Shown here: piece by piece, positions 16,548-23,989 of the stretch | Numbering within the stretch: position 1 is the first letter of the stretch | Layout: every line of letters starts with the position of its first letter | Assembly (NCBI GenBank): GCA_017938645.1 | Contig: JAGBBE010000123.1 | Coordinates: 1-57,587 of the forward strand | From: Clostridia bacterium | GTDB lineage: Bacteria > Bacillota_A > Clostridia > Christensenellales > Aristaeellaceae | DNA: 57,587 nucleotides | Direction of reading: 5' to 3' | Position numbers and translations under genes: made by a program | The notes under the pieces: model-generated | Databases searched by the model: none | Seen by the model: only the letters and a program-made list of their open reading frames with translations | What the model was told of the DNA's origin: nothing

Positions 16548-17444
16548 TTAGCCCTTCACAGCGCCGATCATCATGCCGGTTACAAAATACTTCTGCAGGA
16601 AGGGGTAGATAATCAGCATAGGCACCATTGCCAGGAAGACCACGGCGTTTCGGGTCTGTTCGCTGATGGCGGAATGGCTCGCGCCATCCAGCGTGGTGTT
16701 GGCCATGCCGAAGAGTTCCGTGCCGGAAGCTTCCAGCACAATGTCACGCAGCACCAGCTGCAGGGTATACTTGTCCGTAGAGTTGAGGTAGATGAGAGGA
16801 TTGAAGAAATCGTTCCAGTGGCCTACGATGCACCACAGCAGGATGATCGCCAGAGAAGGCTTTGCCATGGGCGTTACGATCTTCCAAAGCACCTGGAAGT
16901 CGTTTGCGCCGTCAAGGTAGGCGCTTTCCACCAGCGCAATGGGAATGGATTCGTAGTAGTTTCTAAGAATAATGGTATTATACGCCGAAATCAGATGCAG
17001 GAAGATCAAACTGAACATGCTGTTGATCAGACCCAAGCCCCTGATAACCATAAAGGTGGGAATCATACCGGCGGAGAACCACATGGTGAACATAATCAGG
17101 AACGAGATGAGTCTCTTGCCGTAGAATTTGCAGTATGCCAGCGGATAGGCTGCCAGAGAGGTGAGCACCAGCGAGAATCCGCTGCCCACAATCGCTACGA
17201 TAACCGTGTTCAAATAGGATTTAAGCAGCAGTCTGTTGTTAAAGGCATTTTCGTAGGCAGTGGTATCCCAACCGATCGGATAGACTGTTACACGGCCGGT
17301 AAGCACCGGTGTGTCCTCACTGAGCGAAATAGCGAAGATGTTGAGCACCGGGTATAGAATGACCAGCATAAACAGGATCATGAAAGTGGTGTTGGCTGCA
17401 ATAAAGAGTTTCTGACTGAGTGTCTTTTTGCCCGCAGTATGCAT
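16548..17444 (-). CDS. Carbohydrate ABC permease, LplC/YtcP-like (NamZ operon)
   Basis: A 298-residue permease with six predicted helices. It has the C-terminal EAA-like loop (ESAYLDGANDFQVLWKIVTP) that docks the ATPase, and it ends in the MMIGAVKG tail typical of LplC proteins. GGGGAGGAA lies 6 nt before the ATG at 17444; longer starts run back into the preceding permease gene. It pairs with the LplB-like permease just upstream. No ATPase gene is in this operon, so a shared multi-sugar ATPase must energise it. Confidence 0.88.
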   Translation of the reverse strand: MHTAGKKTLSQKLFIAANTTFMILFMLVILYPVLNIFAISLSEDTPVLTGRVTVYPIGWDTTAYENAFNNRLLLKSYLNTVIVAIVGSGFSLVLTSLAAYPLAYCKFYGKRLISFLIMFTMWFSAGMIPTFMVIRGLGLINSMFSLIFLHLISAYNTIILRNYYESIPIALVESAYLDGANDFQVLWKIVTPMAKPSLAIILLWCIVGHWNDFFNPLIYLNSTDKYTLQLVLRDIVLEASGTELFGMANTTLDGASHSAISEQTRNAVVFLAMVPMLIIYPFLQKYFVTGMMIGAVKG

Positions 17445-17460
17445 GTATCTTCCTCCCCTC

Positions 17461-18405
17461 TTACCACATGCTGATTTCGCCAACCTTGCGGCTGATGGTG
17501 TTGGAAATGAGAACCATGCCAAAGTTGATAACGGCATTAAACAGGCCAATTGCAGTGGAATAACTGTAGTTGGCGTTAATGATACCCTTCTTGTACAGGT
17601 AGGTGGAAATAACCTCCGAGGCGCCAAGGTTGAGCGGATTCTGCAGCAGGTAGACCTTTTCAAAGCCTACGTTCATAATTTTGCCCAGCTGCAGGATGAA
17701 CATGATGATGATGGTGGAGCGGATGCCCGGCAGCGTAATGTGCCACACCTGACGCATTCTTCCTGCGCCGTCTACGATAGCCGCTTCGTACAGGGTGGGG
17801 TCAATGGCAGTAAGCGCGCTGAGGTAGACAATAGCGCTCCAGCCTGTATTCTGCCAGATGGCAGACAGGATGTATACAGGACGGAAATACTTTTCCGAAC
17901 CCATGAAGTAGATCGCTTCGCCGCCCATCATTTTGATCACGCGGTTTACAACACCCACAGAAGGAGAAAGCAGCGTGTTGATCATGGCTACCACGATCAT
18001 GGTAGAAATGAAGTAGGGCAGATAGCTGACGGTCTGAATGGCCTTTTTGAAGGGGGCGCTTTGGACTTCGTTGAGCAGAAGTGCAAAAACAATCGGAACC
18101 GGGAACACAAACAACAGCACCGAGAAATTGATGGACAGGGTGTTGGTGAGCAGCATCCAGAAATCCGTGCTTTCGAAGAAACGGATAAAGTGCTTCAAGC
18201 CGACGAACTTGCTGCCGTCAAAACCGCGGAGCACCTTGAAATCGTAGAAGGCCATGCGCAGCCAGTACATGGGCCAGTATTTGAACAGCGCAAAATAAAT
18301 GATTACGGGCAGAAGCATCAGATAGGCATAGCGCATTTTCCACAGCTTGCGCATCACCTTCTGCCGCTTCTGACTGAAAGTCATCTTTTTCTCCAAAGCA
18401 GTCAC
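17461..18405 (-). CDS. Carbohydrate ABC permease, LplB-like (NamZ operon)
   Basis: A 314-residue permease that opens the operon. The charged N-terminus is followed by six helices, with the EAA loop at EAAIVDGAGRMRQVWHITLP and the LplB-type NVGFEKVYLLQNPLN segment near the C-terminus. The GTG at 18405 is 7 nt after GGGAGGG. Only 16 nt separate it from the second permease. Its close resemblance in layout to the permease at 29004-29933 shows the window has two importers of the same class with different cargo enzymes. Confidence 0.88.
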   Translation of the reverse strand: MTALEKKMTFSQKRQKVMRKLWKMRYAYLMLLPVIIYFALFKYWPMYWLRMAFYDFKVLRGFDGSKFVGLKHFIRFFESTDFWMLLTNTLSINFSVLLFVFPVPIVFALLLNEVQSAPFKKAIQTVSYLPYFISTMIVVAMINTLLSPSVGVVNRVIKMMGGEAIYFMGSEKYFRPVYILSAIWQNTGWSAIVYLSALTAIDPTLYEAAIVDGAGRMRQVWHITLPGIRSTIIIMFILQLGKIMNVGFEKVYLLQNPLNLGASEVISTYLYKKGIINANYSYSTAIGLFNAVINFGMVLISNTISRKVGEISMW

Positions 18406-18481
18406 GGTACATCCCTCCCATGAGAATTGCTTTCATATTTCATTTCATTTTTCTGAAACCAAAAACAGAACCTTCAAGCCT

Positions 18482-18509
18482 ATTATATTCCTTTTGCACA
18501 AGTTGTCAA
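18482..18509 (-). promoter_or_regulatory. Promoter of the permease/NamZ/RpiR operon
   Basis: On the minus strand, TTGACA (18509-18504) and TATAAT (18487-18482) are separated by 16 nt. Both boxes are consensus, so the promoter is intrinsically strong and presumably repressed when not needed. Confidence 0.85.
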
Positions 18510-18548
18510 TGACTTTCCGGACGTTTTTGAACCTTTTTGTTTTAGTTC

Positions 18549-18568
18549 AAATGAAACACGTTTCATTT
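18549..18568. promoter_or_regulatory. 20-bp palindromic operator between divergent promoters
   Basis: AAATGAAACACGTTTCATTT has 9-bp perfect arms around AC. TGAAA...TTTCA palindromes are common in RpiR-family sites. It sits between the leftward promoter (18482-18509) and the rightward promoter (18583-18611), so one bound regulator could control both operons. The likely regulator is the RpiR protein at 12873-13688. Confidence 0.6.
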
Positions 18569-18582
18569 CCATTCGTTGCTTG

Positions 18583-18611
18583 TTGAAATATATTCCGCAT
18601 TGTGTTATAAT
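18583..18611 (+). promoter_or_regulatory. Promoter of the isomerase operon
   Basis: TTGAAA (18583-18588) and TATAAT (18606-18611) with a 17-nt spacer, about 60 bases before the first isomerase start. Confidence 0.8.
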
Positions 18612-18674
18612 CTATTCGTCCTATCAACGGATCGTATCAAATGAATATTCTACCCGTGTAAGGAGGAAAAAACC

Positions 18675-19577
18675 ATGCGTCTTTCCACGACTGTCAACTT
18701 CTTTGCACAGCCATACGTACGCTCTCTGGACAACTGCATTGCCGATATGAAGCGCTGCCGAGATCTGGGCTATACCGTTCTGGATGCCATCATGTGCGAC
18801 GCCGCCTCTCCCGACTCCTTCCTCCGCCATCCTGACTGGCAGGAGAAAATGCACAAGCTGGCCGAAGCTGCAAAGGAAATGGGGCTGGTTTTCGGACAAT
18901 CCCACGTTCCTTTTTATAATGTATGTCAGAAGCCTGCCACGCTTGTGGAGGATATTGACGAAATGGTTGACCTCAGTATCCGTGCCGCCGGCATTCTCGG
19001 CGCTCCCTGGACGGTTATCCATCCCGGCACCGCGCTGGGCGATCCCAGCCCCATCGCACGTTCGAAAGCGCTTAATCTGGATTACATGCGCAAGCGTCTG
19101 GAAACCGCCGAGGACTGCGGTGTAGGCCTCGCCATTGAAAACATGGGCTGTATCCGCGGCGGCGGACGCGAGCGCCGTTATTGTGTCGATGTGGAGGAAC
19201 TGTGCGACCTGATCGATACCCTGCGTCAGGAAAGCAGCCTTGTGGGCGCATGCTGGGACTTCGGCCATGCCAATACCATTTACACCACGCAGACCGAAGC
19301 GCTCAAGATGCTAGGCGAGCGCCTCAAGGTAACGCACGTCCACGACAACAACAGCCTCTGGGACGAGCACATCGCTCCCTTCCGCGGTACGGTCGACTGG
19401 TTCGCCGTCATGCGCACGCTGGCCGAGATGGACTATCAGCATGACTTCAGCTACGAGGTCAAGCGTATCAAGGATGAGGCCGTACCTGAAGAAATCAAGA
19501 CCTCTTTGCGCGAGCATCTCAAGGTGGTCGGCGATTATCTGGTCAGTTTGTTCAACGAAGCCAAAGCGGCTCTGTAA
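18675..19577 (+). CDS. Sugar phosphate isomerase/epimerase, TIM barrel (copy 1)
   Basis: A 300-residue xylose-isomerase-like TIM-barrel (AP endonuclease 2 superfamily) protein. Candidate metal and catalytic residues are in AIENMG, CWDFGHAN, THVHDNN and YEVKRI. Such enzymes isomerise or epimerise keto- and aldo-sugars; the exact substrate cannot be read from sequence. It is followed by a close paralogue (same MRLSTTVNFF start) that appears to be a tandem duplicate, and by a histidine phosphatase. Control by the palindrome upstream would link it to the NamZ operon. Confidence 0.82.
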   Translation: MRLSTTVNFFAQPYVRSLDNCIADMKRCRDLGYTVLDAIMCDAASPDSFLRHPDWQEKMHKLAEAAKEMGLVFGQSHVPFYNVCQKPATLVEDIDEMVDLSIRAAGILGAPWTVIHPGTALGDPSPIARSKALNLDYMRKRLETAEDCGVGLAIENMGCIRGGGRERRYCVDVEELCDLIDTLRQESSLVGACWDFGHANTIYTTQTEALKMLGERLKVTHVHDNNSLWDEHIAPFRGTVDWFAVMRTLAEMDYQHDFSYEVKRIKDEAVPEEIKTSLREHLKVVGDYLVSLFNEAKAAL

Positions 19578-19610
19578 TGCCGTTTCATCAGTGTGAAGGA
19601 GGATCTGAAT

Positions 19611-20522
19611 ATGAGACTTTCCACCACGGTCAATTTCTTCTTTCCGCCCTACAGCGAATCCCTCGAAGCCTGCATCGAGGAAATGAAGCGCTACAAGGCG
19701 CTGGGCTTTGACAATCTGGACGCCATCTTCTGCTCTGCTGCAAACAAGGATTCCTTCCTGCGCGAACCCGACTGGAAGGAACGTATGCAGGTACTCGCCG
19801 ACGCCGCAAAGGAAATCGGCATCACCTTCGTGCAGTCGCATGTGCCTTTCTACAATTTCTACACCATGCCTGCCGGAACGCCTGATGACATTGAAGAAAT
19901 GGTGGACCGCTCCATCGTGGGTGCTGCCATTCTGGGTGCTCCGTGGACGGTGGCTCACCCTGCGACTGCGCTGGGCGCTCCGCTACCCTTCATCAAGTCC
20001 AAGGAGATCAACATCGATTATTTCAACCGTCGTCTGGAGGTCTGCGCCAAGCATAACGTAGGCCTTGCACTGGAAAACATGGCCGACTTTGAAGGCGGCG
20101 GACGCAAGCGCTGGTATTGCGCTCATGTAGAGGAACTGTGCGACCTGATCGATACACTCAATCAAAACAGCGGTCTTGTGGGCGCATGCTGGGATTTTGG
20201 CCATGCCAATCTGGTCTACGCCGACCAGACCGAGGCGCTCAAAACCCTCGGAGAGCGTCTGAAAGTCACCCACGTGCACGACAACATCGGCAGGAACGAC
20301 TCTCACCTGTCCCCCTTCCGCGGCACGGTGAACTGGTTCGATATCATGCGCACACTGGCTGAAATCAACTATCAGCACGATTTCAGTTTCGAAGTCAAGC
20401 GCATCGTAACTCCCGGTGTTCCCGAGTACATCAAAACGTCCCTGTGGCGTCATCTCAAGGTGGTCGGCGACTATCTGATCAGCCTGTACGAGGATGCCCT
20501 CAAAGAAGCGAAGAGCGAATAA
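19611..20522 (+). CDS. Sugar phosphate isomerase/epimerase, TIM barrel (copy 2)
   Basis: A 303-residue paralogue of the preceding gene, clearly similar along its whole length by eye. It keeps the same candidate metal ligands (LENMA, CWDFGHAN, THVHDN, FEVKRI). Differences cluster in loops, for example KELNIDYFNRR and IGRNDSHLSPF against NNSLWDEHIAPF, suggesting related but distinct substrates or a heteromeric enzyme. AAGGAGG is 9 nt before the ATG at 19611; a GTG 18 bases earlier lies before that site and is less likely. Confidence 0.82.
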   Translation: MRLSTTVNFFFPPYSESLEACIEEMKRYKALGFDNLDAIFCSAANKDSFLREPDWKERMQVLADAAKEIGITFVQSHVPFYNFYTMPAGTPDDIEEMVDRSIVGAAILGAPWTVAHPATALGAPLPFIKSKEINIDYFNRRLEVCAKHNVGLALENMADFEGGGRKRWYCAHVEELCDLIDTLNQNSGLVGACWDFGHANLVYADQTEALKTLGERLKVTHVHDNIGRNDSHLSPFRGTVNWFDIMRTLAEINYQHDFSFEVKRIVTPGVPEYIKTSLWRHLKVVGDYLISLYEDALKEAKSE

Positions 20523-20550
20523 CAACTGACGCCATCAGGAGGTACTCGCT

Positions 20551-21222
20551 GTGAGAATCGTATTTGTACGTCACGGACATCCAAATTATCAACTGGACTG
20601 TCTGACTGAGCTGGGCCATCTGCATGCTCAGGCAGCCGCACGCCGCGTTTCGGACGAAGGGATCAGTGAAATCTATTCCTCCACCTGCGGCCGCGCCCTT
20701 GAAACTGCCGGATACACTGCCGAGCTTCTGGGCCTCCCCATCGTCCGCTGTGATTTCATGCGCGAGATTAAATGGGATTCCAAGGATGGAACGGAACTGT
20801 TTCGCGGCGGCAATCCGTGGTTCATCGCATGGGACAAAATTGAACGCGGTCAAAGCCTGCACCACACGGACTGGCAGCAGCATGAACCCTACTGTCATAG
20901 CCTTGTAGTAGATCAGTACGCCAAGGTTTCCGCTGATATCGACCAGTGGCTTCTGGAGCTTGGTTATCAGAGAGAGGGCGACTACTACCGCGTGGTCGGC
21001 GAAAACACCAACCGTACCGTTGCCATGTTCAGCCACGGAGGCTCCTCTGCCGTAGCGCTGTCTCATATGGCCAACATTCCCTTCCCCTATTTCTGCGCCG
21101 CCATGCCTGCCGATTTCACAGCTGTCACCATTCTCCGGCTTTCCGACCAGCCAGGCGCGCTGACCGGTCCCCGGTTTGAGGTCATCAACGACGCACATCA
21201 CATCCGCGGATGTTCGGTTTGA
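20551..21222 (+). CDS. Histidine phosphatase family protein
   Basis: A 223-residue phosphoglycerate-mutase-like phosphatase. The RHG motif VRHGHPNYQ (about 6-14) holds the phospho-His; CGRALETA and FSHGGSSA supply the other catalytic residues. It is last in the operon with the two isomerases and could dephosphorylate their sugar-phosphate product. The substrate is unknown. AGGAGGT is 7 nt before a GTG start. A strong terminator follows. Confidence 0.82.
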   Translation: MRIVFVRHGHPNYQLDCLTELGHLHAQAAARRVSDEGISEIYSSTCGRALETAGYTAELLGLPIVRCDFMREIKWDSKDGTELFRGGNPWFIAWDKIERGQSLHHTDWQQHEPYCHSLVVDQYAKVSADIDQWLLELGYQREGDYYRVVGENTNRTVAMFSHGGSSAVALSHMANIPFPYFCAAMPADFTAVTILRLSDQPGALTGPRFEVINDAHHIRGCSV

Positions 21223-21237
21223 GCAAGCTTCTTTCTC

Positions 21238-21268
21238 CGTCCTGTACCAGATGGTACAGGACGTTTTT
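21238..21268 (+). terminator. Terminator of the isomerase operon
   Basis: An 11-bp stem (CGTCCTGTACC with GGTACAGGACG, 21238-21248 and 21253-21263) with a 4-nt loop, then TTTTT. Confidence 0.9.
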
Positions 21269-21287
21269 CATTTCGCTGCAATGAAAT

Positions 21288-21314
21288 ATCCCCACCTGCC
21301 AAACAGGTGGGGAT
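21288..21314 (-). terminator. Terminator of the alaX gene
   Basis: ATCCCCACCTG (21288-21298) pairs with CAGGTGGGGAT (21304-21314), 14 bases past the alaX stop. The T tract on the minus strand is weak. Confidence 0.65.
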
Positions 21315-21327
21315 CAATCCACTTCTT

Positions 21328-22524
21328 TTATTTTCGAAGCATTTCACACGCAGCCGCAAGGATTTCCCTGCATCCTCCGCCCTGCGCAAAGTCGGGCCTC
21401 CCGCCGCCTTTTCCGCTCAAAGGACGGGCGCTGTCCCGCAGAAGATTGCCCATATTGACGGAAACATCCTCAGAACGCCCAAATACATAAATCGCCTGAT
21501 CGCCGTTCATCGCGCCCATCAGCGCGATCACGCTGGGGTGTTCGATCAGTCTGGAAGCAAGATCCCTGAGCAGCATCGCGTCCGCCTCCACGAACTTCGC
21601 AATGAGACGGGTGCCGTCGGGCAGAATGTCCGCACCGTCAATCATGTGCTGCGTCTGTGAGAGAAGCTGCTCCTTCTTGAAACGGATCAGTTCAGACTCC
21701 GCCGCACGAAGCTTTTCCTGCATGGCGCATACGCTGTCGGCAAGACCATCCACATTGGTGGAAAGCTGTTCTGCCGCCGCGTGGGCTGCTTCGCTGCATC
21801 TGAAGTAATCCATCAGTGCGCGTTTGCCAGCCAGAAACGCCACGCGCATCTTGCCGCGCGCAGGTGCAACCGAAACGATCTTCACCAGACCGATCTGTCC
21901 GGCTGAAGAGGGATGCGTTCCGCCGCAGGCCACCATCTCGTCGTCCCCGATGGCTACGATGCGCACATGCTCCTTCACGGTGGGTTCCTTTCGAAGCGGA
22001 AGCGTTTTCAGTTCATCTGCGTCAGGAAACCAGCAGCGGATGGGAACATTGCGCTGAATGTGATCGTTCACGTCCAGTTCAATCCTGTGGATTTCCTCAT
22101 CCGTAATACGCGTGATGCCCTCCGGCATGGCCACGTCGATGGTGGATACATCGTCGCTGATATGCAATCCGATGGTCACGCCGCCCATGGTACGATGCAG
22201 CGCGCCCGCAATCATGTGATCGCCCGCATGCTGCTGCATATGGTCAAAGCGCCGTTCCCAGTCGATTCGTCCATGCACGGTTTCTCCAACCCCAAGCGCT
22301 TTTGTCACCGTGTGCCAGACTTCGCCATCGGTTACGTTGACGTCAATAACGCGGGCATCGCCAAGCGCTCCGGTGTCAAAAGGCTGACCTCCCGATGTGG
22401 GATAAAACGCGCTCCGGTTCAGCAGCACATCAAAGTATTCTCCGTTTTTACGGCAGTCGATCACCTGCGCGTCAAACTCCGTGAGATAGGCATTATCGTA
22501 GTAAAGACGTTCCGTCATCATCAT
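21328..22524 (-). CDS. alaX: Alanyl-tRNA editing protein AlaX (long form)
   Basis: A 398-residue AlaX-L protein: a beta-barrel followed by an AlaRS-like editing domain (HMQQHAGDHM about 91-100; CGGTHP about 200-205, which supplies the Cys and His zinc ligands) and a C-terminal DHHA1-like region ending GGGRPDFAQGGG. It hydrolyses Ser-tRNA(Ala) or Gly-tRNA(Ala) in trans. Three adjacent ATG codons lie 4-10 nt after GGAG; the first (22524) is given. It stands alone between two terminators, unrelated to the flanking sugar genes. Confidence 0.88.
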   Translation of the reverse strand: MMMTERLYYDNAYLTEFDAQVIDCRKNGEYFDVLLNRSAFYPTSGGQPFDTGALGDARVIDVNVTDGEVWHTVTKALGVGETVHGRIDWERRFDHMQQHAGDHMIAGALHRTMGGVTIGLHISDDVSTIDVAMPEGITRITDEEIHRIELDVNDHIQRNVPIRCWFPDADELKTLPLRKEPTVKEHVRIVAIGDDEMVACGGTHPSSAGQIGLVKIVSVAPARGKMRVAFLAGKRALMDYFRCSEAAHAAAEQLSTNVDGLADSVCAMQEKLRAAESELIRFKKEQLLSQTQHMIDGADILPDGTRLIAKFVEADAMLLRDLASRLIEHPSVIALMGAMNGDQAIYVFGRSEDVSVNMGNLLRDSARPLSGKGGGRPDFAQGGGCREILAAACEMLRK

Positions 22525-22583
22525 CACACTCCGTTTCCTATGATACCGTATCCCGATCGTGGATTCAAGGAGAAAGGCACACA

Positions 22584-22617
22584 AAAACCGTCCGGCGTTT
22601 ATCCTCCGGACGGTTTT
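22584..22617 (-). terminator. Terminator of the GH31/GH28 operon
   Basis: AAAACCGTCCGG (22584-22595) pairs perfectly with CCGGACGGTTTT (22606-22617). A T run follows on the minus strand. Confidence 0.88.
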
Positions 22618-22624
22618 GCTGCAT

Positions 22625-23977
22625 TTACTCGCAAATGCTGATATTCTCTCCATTGAACGGACTCGCCTCGAAGACGATCTGATCAAAATTCGTGATCACT
22701 TCTCCCAGAATTGTGAGTCCTTCAATCGACACGTTATCGATCCGGCTGCTTTCGTCATTCGACCAGATACGAATGGAAGGCTTCTTGCCGTCCAGCACCG
22801 TGACATTGCGCACTGTAACGCCATCGATGGTTCCGCGCGTCGGCGTAACCGACCACTGGGACTCTGTGGTGGTAAAGTCGATCAGATATGGCGTTCCGTC
22901 GCCCTCGCCCATCTGCGCATCCTCCACAACAATGTTTTCAAACAGCACGTTTAACACCTTGGCATTGTCGCTGTTGTGGATGGAAATGACCGGCTTATGG
23001 AAGTTGTGCAGAACCGTGATATCGCGGAAGGTGATATCCTTCATCACTTTGGCGCGGGTTTCATAACCCACCTCGCAGCTCTGCGCCAGATCCGTCCAGA
23101 TCGTCATGTTTTCGAAAGTGATATTGCTCACGTTTCCGTTGTAGCCCTTGACCACCATTGAATCATCCCACGAACGCACAAAGCTGTTCTGAACGGTGAC
23201 GTTCTCGCAGTTCTGGAAGGTGAATCCATCGCCGTTGGAACGGGCGGAGATGATCTTCACATTATCGATCAGCACATTCTTGCAGCGCAGGAGGTTGAAC
23301 GTCCACGCCGACGGATCGAGAATGGTGATATCCCGCACAGTGAAATCACTGCAGTTGGTCAGGCTGACAGGAACCAGCTGGTCTTCCCAGCGATCATAGA
23401 TGGAGCCGCAAAGAACGCCGTGACCGGCAATGGTGAAGTTGTTTCCCATGCCGCAGAAGATCTGACCGTAGATCAACGCACCCTCGTCGAGGTAAATCAG
23501 CTGGTTGGACTTCGGAGTGATGAGCACATCGCGGTACACGCCCGGACCGTAATAGATCACATTTTTGGCTTCAGGATCAGGCTTTTCATCCACTTCATCC
23601 ACAAACAGATGCAGCGCACCGTCGATGGTGCCGTTGATTTCAACGGTCAGATTGGCCGGCTCCTGCATGGCAAAGATGACTTTCCCATCGCGGATTTCCG
23701 GCACAATCCCATCCGCCAGCGGACGCACCACTGCGCTTTGCACATCGCATCCAAAGTCAATTTCCACATTGCAGGGAAATGCATGCGTCGCAATGGCCAC
23801 AGGCGTGGAGGTCAATTCCGGGTTTTCTGACCAGAAACGCTGATGGCTCACGGCTGTCTGATACACCGTGGCCACCTCCGCGCCGTCCAGCCACACGCGG
23901 GCGGACGGCGCATCTTCGGCAGCGGCAGGCAAAACGCCCAGAAGCAGCATCAGCGTCAGAAGCAGCAGGCGTTTCAT
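22625..23977 (-). CDS. Secreted right-handed beta-helix glycosidase, GH28/GH49-like
   Basis: 450 residues with a signal peptide (1-20, ending AAA) and no lipobox. An N-terminal beta-sandwich-like segment (about 21-140) is followed by a parallel beta-helix of repeated strands (NCSDFTVRDITI, CKNVLIDNVKI, CENVTVQNSFV). Likely catalytic acids lie in SNGDGF and WDDSMVVKG, as in polygalacturonase/dextranase-like enzymes. Substrate is uncertain. The operon also encodes a cytosolic GH31 enzyme and an importer, so it probably cuts a polysaccharide outside the cell to supply the importer. Confidence 0.75.
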   Translation of the reverse strand: MKRLLLLTLMLLLGVLPAAAEDAPSARVWLDGAEVATVYQTAVSHQRFWSENPELTSTPVAIATHAFPCNVEIDFGCDVQSAVVRPLADGIVPEIRDGKVIFAMQEPANLTVEINGTIDGALHLFVDEVDEKPDPEAKNVIYYGPGVYRDVLITPKSNQLIYLDEGALIYGQIFCGMGNNFTIAGHGVLCGSIYDRWEDQLVPVSLTNCSDFTVRDITILDPSAWTFNLLRCKNVLIDNVKIISARSNGDGFTFQNCENVTVQNSFVRSWDDSMVVKGYNGNVSNITFENMTIWTDLAQSCEVGYETRAKVMKDITFRDITVLHNFHKPVISIHNSDNAKVLNVLFENIVVEDAQMGEGDGTPYLIDFTTTESQWSVTPTRGTIDGVTVRNVTVLDGKKPSIRIWSNDESSRIDNVSIEGLTILGEVITNFDQIVFEASPFNGENISICE

Positions 23978-23989
23978 GGAATCCCTCCA

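Noticed and set aside
13652..16612. A very long open frame (about 986 codons) on the plus strand opposite namZ and the binding-protein gene
   Set aside because: It lies antisense to two well-recognised proteins, has no homology-like motifs and arises from the strong third-position bias. The same applies to long antisense frames at 23843-26413, 10240-12171 and 1002-2435.
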